Assembly: GCA_032719365.1 (NCBI GenBank)
Contig: CM064874.1
Span: 32,598,716-32,662,715, forward strand
Origin: Prinsepia uniflora
Lineage: Eukaryota > Streptophyta > Magnoliopsida > Rosales > Rosaceae
Length of the DNA stretch: 64,000 nt
Direction of reading: 5' to 3'
Positions 1 through 12,477 of this stretch are shown here, one piece after another. A model generated the notes under the pieces. That model did not search any database and had not been told where the DNA came from. It was given only the letters and a program-made list of their open reading frames with translations. Position numbers and translations under genes: made by a program. The stretch's first letter is position 1, and each line of letters begins with the position of its first letter.

Positions 1-1104
1 ACAGTGTCACCAGCAACCTCCAGCAAGCCCGGTTCGCTTGGTTCGAACCGGATCGAACCAGTCTGGACCAGTGTGGCTGGTTCAGCGTCCAATCTCACTC
101 ATTTTTCGATCCAATCTTTACACTCTCAATCCCTAAACCCTGTCTACTCATTTCCAATCAACCTATGGATTTAAAACACATAAAAGGACTCAGAAACTAC
201 CTGTGAAGATCGAACTCACGGCCCCTATTTTCCACCTCCTCTGCCTAGGCTTCTCAGCCATCCCCTGTCCACGATTTTAATCCCAAACGACACATATGAC
301 CAATGGAAACATTTACCAATTCTTAGAACTGATCCAAAACCTTTAAACCCAAATATTCAAGTTTGAACGTAGGCTTACCTCGCGGGTTCTCGACCAGCGT
401 GCGTGTCGGCCCTCGCCGTCAACGCCACCATCATGCCTCACTCATCATCGCCTCACATCTCTCACACATTCCCTTTCACAAACCAAGTCCTACTAATGAT
501 GTTTGGAGGGGTTGTAGGGGAGGGGATGGTTGTTCGGGTTTTTGAAGGAAAACAAAGAAGGTGATAATCGATGATCAGGTGAGATGAAGGAATGAGGGAC
601 GGTGGAGATAAGAGGGAGAATTTGGGATGAATGGCTGGGATTAAGAGATGAGGGGAGTGGGAATTATAAATTAATAAAATAATATTAATTTAATGTCAAA
701 ACCCACCAATCAAGAATGAGATCCACAAATTGGGGTTATGGGCCAATGGGATGAGTGACACTTGTCACTCATTAAATTTCTGGGCCCACCAAGATAATAA
801 AGTAATTCGTCTCGTAATTCATGCAATAGTTTTCTCGAACTTTCGTGAACCATAACTTTATCGTTTGATGTCCGATTTCGGCGTGCCACCTGTCTACGGA
901 TTCGTATCGACCCGATCTACATAACGGCCATCGGTTCTCGGCCATCGGACCTCTTGGGACAAAAGTCAACATTTTACCCATGACTAGGGGCAAAATGGTC
1001 ATTTTACACCGTTCGTCCAATTTCGCTCATCTAATCACCGATTAACCTCACTAATCCTTGATTAGTCACTAATCTAATCCCAGGATTCGGGACGGGTCGT
1101 TACA
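1..1104 (-). mobile_element. M1 3' LTR, partial (cut by window start)
   Basis: This is the left LTR of minus-strand element M1. Its LTR start, TGTAACGACCCG on the minus strand, ends at 1104 and abuts the polypurine tract at 1105. It aligns with 13353-14459, the matching end of the M1 5' LTR. In the 120 bases I compared around 181-300, roughly 7% differed, so M1 is much older than R1. It contains a perfect 22-nt palindrome at 751-772. The short reading frames here are not conserved as proteins. The outer end and target duplication are outside the window. Confidence 0.85.
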
Positions 1105-1139
1105 ATCTTCCTTCCTTAAATAATTTCGTCCTCGAAATT
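1105..1139 (-). promoter_or_regulatory. M1 polypurine tract and preceding hairpin
   Basis: On the minus strand, a 7-bp stem hairpin (AATTTCG, loop AGGA, CGAAATT; 1122-1139) is followed by a purine-rich stretch (1105-1121) ending at the LTR. The position fits the plus-strand DNA priming site of an LTR element. The same pair occurs in P0, P1, P2 and R1. Confidence 0.8.
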
Positions 1140-3292
1140 CCAACTATCCTGATTCCACAACCACCTCATGGAAACAAATCGATCTCACAACACATGCACA
1201 CTAGTACACCCACTAATCAACACAATATTTGTCTGCATTTAGACGTTCTACTAATACTCACGTCGCATCGACTACACTCGACCACGTCGAGTGACAGTAG
1301 TCATACGTTCCGTATTGATACCACCCGCTAAATCTACCATTTCGCTGACACAAAACGACTCGATGGTTACTTTCTCAATCACCAAACTATCCTGATGTCT
1401 GCTCCTACTAGGAGTCACCAAATCTCACTCACCGATCCACGTTGAAACATTCCGCCAAACTGCCACCACTTGACAGTCGTCAGTCGAAAACTAACATCAT
1501 GCTTTCTTGTGGTTACACTAACCACCAACTCACTCAACCTGAGTACACATTTACCAATATCTCACTCGACCTATGTGTAACTGGACCCATCAGAAACACC
1601 ATGACCCAGTGCACAGTATCCAATGTCCAGTTCATGTCCTCAGCTAATCCAATAGTATCGGGACTAAGCTAATTACCAATACGCTCACCAACGTACCTCT
1701 GGTATATCCCATATACCGTCACCAGGCACCGCAAGCCTGCCCGGTATCGTACCTTGAACAACGTACCGGGTACGTACATCCATCCACCAACCAGTCCACT
1801 ACAACCTAGATCGTAGCCAATCACTTTTCTATTTTTGGAGTCCATCTGTCCAATCCAATACTAGATAGATCAAAAACTCCAACTCATCATCCATTCCTTG
1901 TCCCATGGTCACCTGACCAGTATCAATACGTCTACTCCAACCACGAAATCCGAAACATACTAATTCGAATCACGCCCACCAAGGCGTATCCATTCATGCC
2001 AACTAGCATCCAATCTCCCCCACGTCTACTGAGACGCACCAATTTCGAACCTATCAGTTACCTGCTCAATCGAATACCTCAATACGTTCGATTGACTTCA
2101 TAGGGAAGCCAATTCCAACATTCACACCTCTAAGGCTGACAAAATCCGACCCCGTCGGTAACCTACTTGTTCGAGTAATACACCATACAGGATTTACCTT
2201 GAAAAGAAGTTTAGTCCCACCACCTACATAGCCAAAAAGCCAAGACACATCGGAGACACCTCGATTCACGCAACTACAGTTTCATACCGGATTGACTTCG
2301 AAAGGAAGTCATCCCAACATCCCCATATGCAAGTATTCCAAACAGGTCAATAAACTCTCCACCTAACCTGATCATCAAGATCACAATTCAGATCCCTCAC
2401 CACGTTACTTGATCGTCAACAACACGATCCTAGATCGTCACCATGCCAATAGTCCTCAACATCACAATCCCGATCCACCTAGGATCCGCACATGCTCACC
2501 CAACTAACAATCTACCTGAAATCTAATCCTAGGGTCTTACACCCTCTTTGAACACTTCGTCAGTCACAACACTCCTCAACCATTTCCACATCTAAGCAGA
2601 TCAGTCAACGACGAGACACATCGAGACTGTGGGTCCTCTCCAATTACCTCATATCGGTCCTTGTCATTCCACCTATGAAAATCAAGGATGATCCAAGACG
2701 ATGACATCAACATTCATCCTACGTTAATGCAAACAAAACTCGCTGCACTCACCACGCCATGTAATCCAACATTGTCTACCACTAAGTAGAGAATGAGAAA
2801 TTTCATTCACCTAACTTCAAAATACTTAACTCCTCCTGATAACCTAAACCAATCATGGGTCCTCCCACCAATACACGATCAATGTACTGGTGGCAACAAC
2901 CATCATCCACCATGGCAGAACATGAGAAGTCACCCTAATGATTTTGCAATACCCATTACCAATGCGGAAAAGCCCGTACTCCTCTTGTCACCTCAATCGC
3001 AATCTCTCTCGATCCCAAAGTTCCAACCAGATTGGAAACAACTCACTCGGGCATCAACCACGTGTCCGTAACCGGTCTAACTCACTACCAAGTTTGCCTA
3101 TTGGTTTCTACCGTTTATGTACATCCAAAAAGATGTGAACCATTACTACTCGATCCTCACGTCTCAACCCCTGCTGGTTCTCGTCCAGTCGAACTCTATC
3201 TGTGATCCACTCCCGGACCATAGATATTGAACATAGGCCCATCTCGACGGAGTCACATCCCGACTCGTGACTCATCATCATCACAATCACTG
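1105..3292 (-). mobile_element. M1 internal region, part 1 (non-coding, LARD-like)
   Basis: Internal DNA of M1 next to its 3' LTR. Read on the minus strand it ends with the hairpin AATTTCG-AGGA-CGAAATT (1122-1139) and a purine tract touching the LTR. It is homologous to the internal regions of P1 (35796-38989) and M3 (42230-44616), but I see no gag zinc knuckle, protease, RT or integrase motif in any frame. M1 is therefore probably a non-autonomous large retrotransposon derivative that used proteins from a relative. It is interrupted at 3293 by a solo LTR and resumes at 6096. Confidence 0.8.
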
Positions 3293-6095
3293 TGTAACGA
3301 CCCGTTCCGAATATCGGAATTTAATAATATTTAATTGTGATTTACTAATCTGGGATTAGTTGAGCGATTTCGGACGAATTGTGCAAAATGACCGTTTTGT
3401 CCCTGGGCGTGGGCAAAACGTTGACTTTTATTTCGGATGGTCAAATGGACTTTGACCGATGACCGTGACGTATTTCGGGACGTCACGAGTTCATAGACAG
3501 GTGGCACGTTTGATTCCGACGTTCGTGGTGAAAGTTATGATGTAGGGAAGTTCAAGGGCATTTTCGTAATTTGTACGAAATAAAGGGAATGTTGACTTTT
3601 TGATCGGGAGGTCCGATAGCCGAGGACCGAGGACCGTTAGGATGGTCTCGATGCTCTGAGTCCGTAGACAGGCGGCACGCATCATTCGGAGTCCGTATGA
3701 CCGAGTTACGGGTCAGGATGCGCGAGGGGCATTTTGGTAATTTTCTGCACAAGGGCAGAATGGTAATTTGGACTGTTGATTTTGAACAGCCGTGAGTTGG
3801 AGCCATGATTGAACTTGGTGGATGTCTAGTGCGATCTATCCCTGAATTGTTTAGTATGATTGTAACATGAGGGAACATTATGATTATGTTTTATTGATTA
3901 ATTAACTGAATTATTGTTTATTTCCTCCATTAATCTCTTCAGACTTCTTCAACCGTGTACAACCAAACTTCGATTTTCTTCTACCCTTAATCTCCTCTCT
4001 ATCCACTGAATTTGTGAACGAAAATTGGCGAGAATTGAGACTGAATTGAATTGGGAAAACACGAGGGATTAATTGAGAGCTGAGGGCTGGAATTTCGAAA
4101 TTCTGAAAATTCGGGGGGAAAATCTAATTGGAGGAATTGGGCCGTAAGGATCAAAATGGAGTTTAGTTTGAGTCTTCTGGGATTGCCACGATCATTTACA
4201 TCGAAGGAACGAAGAGAATTGAGGCCCGTTTGAGGAAGAACAGAACTACTATAGCTGCAGAAATTTCGACCTTGAGTCGTGGGATTTGAAGCTTGGATTG
4301 ATGCAATTGGACTGGGGATTGAGTTCATTATGACCTCACGATGCTAATGGATGCATCAATTGAAGGAATCGATTGACATGGGAGGATTTCGGATGATGAA
4401 CAATGATCGGAATGTTCTTCGTGTGATCATCCTTGATCTTAAGGTTTTAGGTAAGATTGTTTGTAATTTAGTCTACAGATCCCTAATTGGAACTATTTCG
4501 ATGCTAATGGACATTTGAATTGTTGGAATCGGTGTCAAATTGCAAGGATTTGAACCGGGTCTGTTCGCGGGTTTTTCAACCCGTTTTACAGACAAACGGG
4601 TGAGAGGGATGACTGTGCGGGTACTGTAGCTGGCGCGTGGGGGCGCGTGAGTACGAATCCCGAGGTATGATCAACATGACTTTTATCCTATACAATGTAA
4701 CAAACATTTTGGCATTGGTTTCGTGTCGATCGGGTTCCGTCTCGATATTATTCGGGATGTCCGAAGGTTTTAAATCCAGTTTAAAAATGCTTAAAAATTC
4801 AGGAAAATTACGGGACTTTAATAGGATGTTAATGTGGAGGTTAGTGACCCTCTAATGTGATTTGGACAGGATTGGGAGTCCCGGTGATAGTGGTGTGGCC
4901 CGGGGAGGCCTATGGCACGCGTATCGAGGCGCTCGGTTAAACGGTCTGTGAGTGGACATTGGTTTTATAAATTCGATGCATGCATAACTGTTTCATGATT
5001 GTTATAATTGTGATTATATGATTTATTTTGGATATCGGTGAATTTATATGTTTTCACGCATTTCGAGGTGATTTACGTGTTTGCACGTAAATCGAGATTT
5101 TTCTGGATTTGCACTGATTTCCAAAATGGTGGTTCGGATATGATTTCATGAAACGGTTACGGATTGGATAAAGTAAAATCGGGCCAGGGGCCAGTTAACT
5201 TGTGAAATCGGGCCAGGGGCCCAGTTGATTTATATATGTGATTTCGGGTCGGGGACCCTAAAATGGAATTGAATAAATGATTTCGGATTTAAATCAACTA
5301 TTTGGACTTATGACGGTTTTATGGAAATTCGGGGCAGGGCCCTTGTGATATTTTGGAAATGAATAATAAAATGTGTTCCATAAAACCATCTCGATATGAG
5401 GATATATATATATATATCCTGGTCTCCTCCAAATGTCGGGGACACTGGAGAAGTCACGGTGCATTGCCTGCGAGGGCTCATTGTACGGAGCTACCGGACC
5501 GTATAGTGATCCAGGAGCAGGATTTCTAGACGTCATGGACGTCAGACATCGGGGATGTCAGAGATATGGACCCGGTGAGACCCCGGGCAACACGCGTTGC
5601 TTAATACCGTGATATATGACGTCAGGAACGTCAAGCGTCTAGAACGCTAGGTATCGGGGATGCCGGAGATGGAAAAATAATAAATGAACATTACTGGATT
5701 TATGAAATAACTCTTGGATTGACTTTTGGGATTCGAAACTATGCTTTGGTTTCCGGGCTAAGGCCCTAATGGTTATTTCTAAATAAATATGGGATTATTG
5801 GTTTTTGGTGCATGCATATGATTTTACTGAGGGGCATAAATGTCTTATAAATGTTTTAATCAGACTTGTTTATTTTCGTCCACTCACAGCTTTTGTTTTT
5901 AATGCCCTTCAGGTTGATTCCGGATGCGACTGCAGTAGAGACTTGAGCATCGCACACCTCCTCTATCGATGCTTACGCACTCTGGAAGCCCGTTTGGGCA
6001 ATGGCAATCGGTTATCCCTTGTTTGACACCTCTTGTCAGACGGGAGCATGACACATTCCATGGTAATCCCGGGGGGATTGGGACGGGTCGTGTCA
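3293..6095 (+). mobile_element. Solo LTR inside M1 (alpha family, TSD CACTG)
   Basis: A 2,803-bp LTR that starts TGTAACGACCCG and ends GGGTCGTGTCA. It is flanked on both sides by CACTG (3288-3292 and 6096-6100), a perfect 5-bp target duplication, so it is a solo LTR left by recombination between the two LTRs of a plus-strand element. It belongs with the solo LTR at 8012-10877 and the P0 LTR at 23409-26358. It contains the CTGTGAGTGGAC/GTCCACTCACAG inverted repeat (4946-4957 and 5878-5889) and hairpin arrays between them. It has no coding capacity. Confidence 0.93.
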
Positions 6096-7212
6096 CACTG
6101 GCACCAGCACCAGCACCAGTACCCAGTGTGTGAATCAGACAACCCTGGATCTTTGCTCTTACCAAGCAATGACCCCGTACCTCTGCTCAACTTTGGAGAA
6201 ACTCTGCCTCCCTCGTACCCAACTCCGGGTACAATCATCCTGACAACTCAACAAGAAAAGGAAACTTTCCCTGAACGTCCCCCGATTCTCAACAACCACA
6301 ACTACATCCACTCTCGACAATAGTGCCTGCCACAACTTGTGCAGACCCCACCACCAGACACCGCTAATGACACTCCGTATCCAACGGAATCAACTGCCCG
6401 TACTAACTACTCTGTATCCTCACTCCGGGATTCCATCGACAAGTACCAACCCTGGCAACCTGTCCAACCAATCTCTAACCAATTGTAACTCGACTCAACC
6501 AATGTAGTCTACCAGGTTGTCCATGACCTTAGCTATACCAACTATCCATCACAACTAGAGTAGTACGACAACCAACTAGGTCTAACCGATAAGTACAACC
6601 TCGATTGCAGAGTGCAGTCCCATCACCAAAGCCGACATGACCTGACCAACTGATGGTCTCGACTCCGAAAAGTCGTCAAAGTTAAACCACTCACCAACTC
6701 ACCTTTCTGAACCATACAACAACACTAGGGTTTCCTACAAAGGCTAACAGCTAACTCCGTTGTACTTATGTTCGCTAACTCGTCAATCACTACTAGGGTT
6801 CACCTTTCCCGACCATTACACAAAAAGGGGTTCCAACACTCAATTAGGGTTCACATTTCCAGATCACCACTCAAATGGGGTTTCCCTGAACCCAGCTGCT
6901 CCCAGCAGCATAACCATCTAACGGTCACAATTCCTATCTATCGTGAAAACTGATCGTACAACATCGTGAAAGACTATCCCAACCTAACCGTTTAACGGTC
7001 AAAACTCTAAAGTACTGTTACGTTCATCCTTCCATAGGGTCCCACACTGCCAACCCCGACATCAAATTCCGAACTAAAACGATCTACGATTCAATCCTAC
7101 TAACTATCGTATCGGCATCCTAACTATCAGGTTGATAACAAACTGCAGCCCATAGAGACATCACATCCTCGACATGCGTGCATCGTAAAAGCAAACCTGC
7201 TCTGATACCACT
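6096..7212 (-). mobile_element. M1 internal region, part 2 with primer site end
   Basis: Continuation of the M1 internal region after the solo LTR. It starts with the second CACTG copy and a short CACCAG-type repeat (6096-6120) and runs to the primer binding site. Its right end is homologous to 29905-30206 (M2). There are no retroviral protein motifs, and the small frames here are not credible genes. Confidence 0.8.
7199..7210 (-). other. M1 primer binding site (tRNA-iMet type)
   Basis: The minus strand reads TGGTATCAGAGC, the standard plant initiator-tRNA-Met primer site, two bases from the LTR end at 7213. It fixes M1 on the minus strand with the 5' LTR to the right. Confidence 0.92.
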
Positions 7213-8011
7213 TGTCAGGACCTGTCCCAATCCCCTCGGGATTAACGAGGGAAGCTCTTGATCCTGTCTGACACGGAGTGTCAGACCAAGGAAATTTGAA
7301 ACTTTAGCCCGACCGGCTTCCAGAGTACACCAGGATCCGGTGGAAGAGTGTGATGTCACGATCTCTGCTACAGTCCGCACCAGTAATCGACCTGAAGGAC
7401 AGTGAAAATAGAAAAGATTGTGAGTGGACGAAAAAATAATAGTTTGATAAAACACATTTCATAAAAGACCTTTATGCCTTTCACTAAAAATCATGCATGC
7501 ATAGGAAAACCATTTATCAAATCACATATGTTTAAACAAACATTTATAGGGTCTCAGCCCCAATTTTCGTAAATTTAAATCATTCGGGCCCCTGCCCAAA
7601 ACCATTTACAGAAATCCATAGCATCGAAAACATATGTGAGATCTCAGCCCAAATCCATTTATCATTCATAAAACACAATTTCGTAAAACCAAGAAATCAT
7701 GTTTATCAATATATATCATATAACCGATTCTATCACGGTATCTAAAGCTACGCGCGTGCTACCCGAGGTCTCAAATCCCAAGTCTCCCTAGGATCCACTC
7801 AGGTCAATGCCCGTAGATCAATGACCCTCCCTGGGGGTTATAATCCATAATAGCCTTCCTAAGAGTAAAGAACCCAACGGGGGCGACTCCACTCAGTTAG
7901 TGCTCCGTGACTACTCCGGGGTCCACCCGTGCCAACGACCCTCCCCGGAGGAGACAATCCATATATATATAAGGATGGTATATGAAAAAAAATTTGAAAA
8001 CATTTTCAAAC
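7213..8011 (-). mobile_element. M1 5' LTR, segment 1
   Basis: The 3' end portion of the M1 5' LTR. It begins TGTCAGGACCTGTCCC on the plus strand next to the primer site. It carries the terminal hairpin (arms GTCTGACAC and GTGTCAGAC, 7266-7286) and TGTGAGTGGAC near 7420. It is split by the solo LTR at 8012. The M1 5' LTR comprises 7213-8011, 10878-11069 and 12483-14459, about 2.96 kb in total. Confidence 0.88.
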
Positions 8012-10877
8012 TGACACGACCCATCCCAATCCCCCCGGGATTACCATGGAGTGTATCTTGCTCCCGTCTGACAAGAGGTGTCAGACAAGGGATAACCTAT
8101 TGCCACTGCCCAAATGGGCGTCCAGAGTGCGTAAGGATCGATGGAGGAGGTGTGCGATGTCCCAGTCTCTGCTACAGTTGCATCCGGAAATCAACCTGAA
8201 GGGCATTAAAAACAAAAGCTGTGAGTGGACGAAAATAAACGAGTCTGTTTGAAACATTTATAAAGACATTTATGCCCTTCAGTAAAAACATATGCATGCG
8301 TCAAAAACCAATAATCACATATTTGTTTAGAAATAACCATTAGGGCCTTGGCCCGGAAGCCATAAGCATAGTTTCAAATCCCAAAAGTCAATCCAAGAGT
8401 TATTTCATAAATCCAGTGATATACATTTATTATTTTTCCATCTCCGGCAGCCCCGATGCCTAGCGTCCCAGACGCTTGACGTCCCGGACGTCATATCTCA
8501 CGGTATTAAGCAACGCGTGCTGCCCGGGGTCTCACCGGGTCCATATCTCTGACATCCCCGATGTCTGACGTCCCTGACGTCTAATCATAGCAATCCTGCT
8601 CCTGAGTCACTATACGGTCCGGTAGCTCCGTATAATGACCCCTCGCAGACAATGCACCGTGACTTCCCCAGTGTCCCCGACACCTGGAGGAGAACAATAT
8701 ATATCCACGTATTGAGATGGTTTTATGGAACACATTTTATTATTCATTTCCAAAATATCACAAGGGCCCTGCCCCGAATTTCCATAAAACTGTCAAAAGT
8801 TCAAATAGTTGATTATCAAATCCGAAATCATTTATTCAATTCCATTTTAGGGTCCCCGACCCGAAATCACATATATAAATCAACTGGGCCCCTAGCCCGA
8901 TTTCATAAGTCAATTGGGCCCCTGGCCCGATTTCTCAAATCAGCTGGGCCCCTGGCCCAAATTTACTTTACCAAATCCGTAACTGTTTCATAAAATCATA
9001 TCCGAACCACCATTATGGAAATCAGTACAAATCTGGAAAAATCTCGATTTACGTGCAAACACGTAAATCACCTCGAAATGCGTGAAAACATATAAATTCA
9101 ACGATATCCAAAATAAATCATATAATCACAATTATAACAATCATGAACAGTTATGCATGCATCAAATTTATAAAACCAATGTCCACTCACAGACCGTTTA
9201 ACCGAGCGCCTCGATACGCGTGCCATAGGCCTTCCCGGGCCACACCACTATCACCGAGACTCCCAATCTTGTCCAAATCACATTAGAGGGTTACTAACCT
9301 CTACATTAACATCCTATTCAAGTCCCGTAATTTTCCCAAATTTTTAACTATTTTTAAACTGGATTAAAAACCTTCGGACATCTCGAACAATATTGAAATG
9401 GGGTCCGATTGACACGAAACCAACGCTAAAATGTTTGTTACATTGCATAGGACAAAAGTCGTGTTGACCTCACCTCGAGATTCGTGCCCACGCACCGTCA
9501 CGCGCCGCCGTGAGTGGCTGCTCGTGAAAGCCATGCGCCTGCTACAGTGACTGCTACAGTCACCGTCCTCGCCTGTGTCTCTGTAATACAGGTCTGCAAC
9601 CCGCGATCTCAACCCGATCAGATAACCATCAATTCATGCTCGATTCCTTCCGTTTTTGATCCTAAAACAATCATTAACCAATCAATTTCAGTTCTGTGTC
9701 AATGATCAACACCAACCATCCCTTAATCGTGCCATCAACCCGTGATCACCAAAACGGGTCGATCACCGTAACTCCACAATTCCTCAACCATTGTCAAATT
9801 AACTTTCCAGTAAGCTCATTAGGATTAATACGAACTAATTCGTATGATTAATTGGACATGAAGTTACCTCAATCACCACAACTCAAGCTTGGATTTCCGG
9901 CCATCCGCCGCGCCTGTGCACGACTCTAGGAGCCTCGAAAATGGCCACATTCGGTCTGGATCGACTCGTGAAGGTTCCAGGAGGCTCACACTCAACTCCA
10001 ATTCCATCAATTGGCCGCCCAGATTGAAATTTGAAAATGAGGCTTGAATTTTGAGTTTTCGGGTCCGGGCATCCTCCACCCCTCACAAGACTCCATTCAC
10101 AGCTCTCTCACTCTCAAATTGTCCCAGGGACAGATTCAAATCCAACTCAAACCGACTAGTGCCCTGCACACTGTGAAATAAAATTCCCACACTCTGTTTT
10201 TATCTTCCACGATCAAGCCCACCAGCCATTGTTTAAGGGCTGTCCTCACCGTCCCACACAGCTATGTCTCCCACAAGCATTATTAAACAATCCCATTACA
10301 CATATATAATAGTTTAGGCCATCAATTGCCCCATAAACAAATCACCCGTGCACCGGCCATGTTCTCCCAACACAGCCGCTACAGTAATCCGTTCAACAAT
10401 ACCCTGTGAAATTACTATTCTGCCCTTGTGCATAAAATTACCAAAATGCCCCTCACACATCCAGACCCGTAACTCGGTCATTCGGACTCCGATTGATGCG
10501 TGCCGCCTGTCAACGGACTCAGGGCATCGAGACCTTCCTAACGGTCCTCGGCCATCGGACCTCCCGATCAAAAAGTCAACATTTTCCCTTATTTCGTCCA
10601 AATTACGAAAATGCCCTTGAACTTCCGTACGTCATAACTTTCACCACGAACGTCGGAATCGAACGTGCCACCTGTCTATGAACTCGTGACGTCCCGAACT
10701 ACGTCACGGTCATTGGTCAAAGTCCATTTGACCGTCTGAATTAAAAGTCAACGTTTTGCCCACACCCAAGGGCAAAATGGTCATTTTGCACAATTCGTCC
10801 GAAACCACTCAACTAATCCTAGATTAATCATTCTAAATCATAATATTAAATCCCGATATTCGGGACGGGTCGTAACA
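8012..10877 (-). mobile_element. Solo LTR inside the M1 5' LTR (alpha family, TSD CAAAC)
   Basis: A 2,866-bp minus-strand LTR reading TGACACGACCC at its left end and GGGTCGTAACA at its right end. It is flanked by a perfect target duplication, CAAAC (8007-8011 and 10878-10882). It is the same family as the solo LTR at 3293-6095 in opposite orientation. Between its inverted repeats lie arrays of 15-nt hairpins such as AGCGTC-CCA-GACGCT and GACATC-CCC-GATGTC (about 8460-8585), and GGGCCCCTGGCCC-type units at 8880-8960. Confidence 0.93.
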
Positions 10878-11069
10878 CAAACCTTTCGAGGGTTCATGCC
10901 CGGTCCCTATAAACCATCATGAACCATAAATCCATTTATGGGTCCCCGACCTGGAATCACCATAACTGGGCCGTAAGCCCAAATTCATAAACCAACTGGG
11001 CCTCGTGCCCAATTTTGTAAACTAAATGAGCCTCGTGCCAAATTTCATAAATCAAATGGGCCTCGTGCC
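10878..11069 (-). mobile_element. M1 5' LTR, segment 2
   Basis: Short continuation of the M1 5' LTR between two nested solo LTRs. It starts with the CAAAC duplication and ends with GTGCC. It carries several GGGCCTCGTGCCC-like mini-hairpins that continue the array at 12500-12719. Confidence 0.85.
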
Positions 11070-12477
11070 TGATGTATCCTAGCTTATACACTACTATTGT
11101 AGTAATGGTAATGCACAAGTAAGCGTGTCGAACCACATAGACTGATTAGGCTTCACAATTACCTCTAAATAACCCTATAATGACTCAATTAACTAGTGGA
11201 ATTAAAAGAACTGAAAATAAAACAGAATTGGGTTTTGATTTGTGATATGTAAGGACGTTAAATTGAAATTAAAACTTTAAGTAAATGAAGATAGATAGCA
11301 AAGATTGAGAAAAGTATGGAGATGGAAGCTAGGGTCTTGACTTCACCTATGTAACCTTGATTCTATGAATACAGTGACTAAAGTACTCTGATCTTCCAAA
11401 CCTGCTCTAAGGATCGTTTTCACTTAAGTAAGATAGGCCATGGCATGTGGAACACTATCTAGTCCTTCCAATTGCAACCTAAGTATGACATGTACTTTAG
11501 ATTACTCCTAGAAAGCCTTTAAGTATGAGAAAAGAAATAAATATGACCAAACAGATTCAGTGGCATGGCATGTACTCACTAACCTTTTTTTTCATTCATA
11601 AATCAATTAAACTTAGGCATGGCATGTGCTCTAAATCTAACTAGGCATATGGAACCCTAATGGTGATCAAGCACTAGAATCACATATGAATCAATAATTA
11701 AAATGAATGAAACAAAGAAGAGTTTGTAAAAATCAGAATACTTCAATCATAATATAGAACTGAGTTTACATGGTTACATCAAGAACCCTAGATGAGAAAT
11801 TAGCTACACATGTATCTAATTAACATAAAAACATTAATTAAAGACATGGATGCAGTAAACTCTAAGTAGAAGGCAGTTTTCTTCTCCAGAACTGAAAAGG
11901 GTTTCTTCTTCACACAACAAAGATGATGGATAACGAATTTGATGAAGGAATTTTGGAGCTTTTATGATGAGAGATTGAGGTATATGGGAAAGAGATGGAA
12001 AAGGATGGAAGAGGGGAGATGGTTATGGAAGGGAAATAGAAAGATGAGTTTTATTTTTGAGGTTTTCTCAATGGAAGAGAAGGAGAATGAAAAAAGAAGA
12101 GCAGATCTGATTTCTTTGTTATGTGGAGGCTAGGGTTTATTTTGAGAGTGAAGAGGGCTTATATAGGGAAGAAAGCATGAGGGCAAATAAGGAAAGACAA
12201 GTAATCTGTTACTATTCACGTGAACAGTGTCAGACGTGAACAGTGATGCATGAATAATGACAGCTTCTTGTTTTCCAAGTTATTTTCTTTGCTTCATAAG
12301 TAAGCTCTTTCAACTCCGAATTTCTTATTTTTTACACCGAAATCTTTCTAATTCGATATAATGTCCAATCATGCACTACTCTCACAAAAATTATCATTTT
12401 CTCCTATGTGATGAAAGATATTAGTACTACATCAATGATAATAATGCATGCCAAAATGCATAAAATATGACCTAACA
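11070..12477 (-). mobile_element. Solo LTR of an unrelated family (1,408 bp, TSD GTGCC)
   Basis: An AT-rich insertion with TG...CA ends, flanked by a perfect duplication GTGCC (11065-11069 and 12478-12482). It shares no obvious sequence with the other LTRs here. The minus strand ends with a GTGGTTCGACACGC stretch, typical of the 3' portion of Tat/Athila-type plant LTRs, which is why minus is favoured. The family call is tentative. The 64-aa frame at 11939 has no recognisable domain and is not called. Confidence 0.82.

Noticed and set aside
11939..12133. 64-residue frame in the 1,408-bp solo LTR
   Set aside because: Purine-rich low-complexity composition inside an LTR; no recognisable domain.
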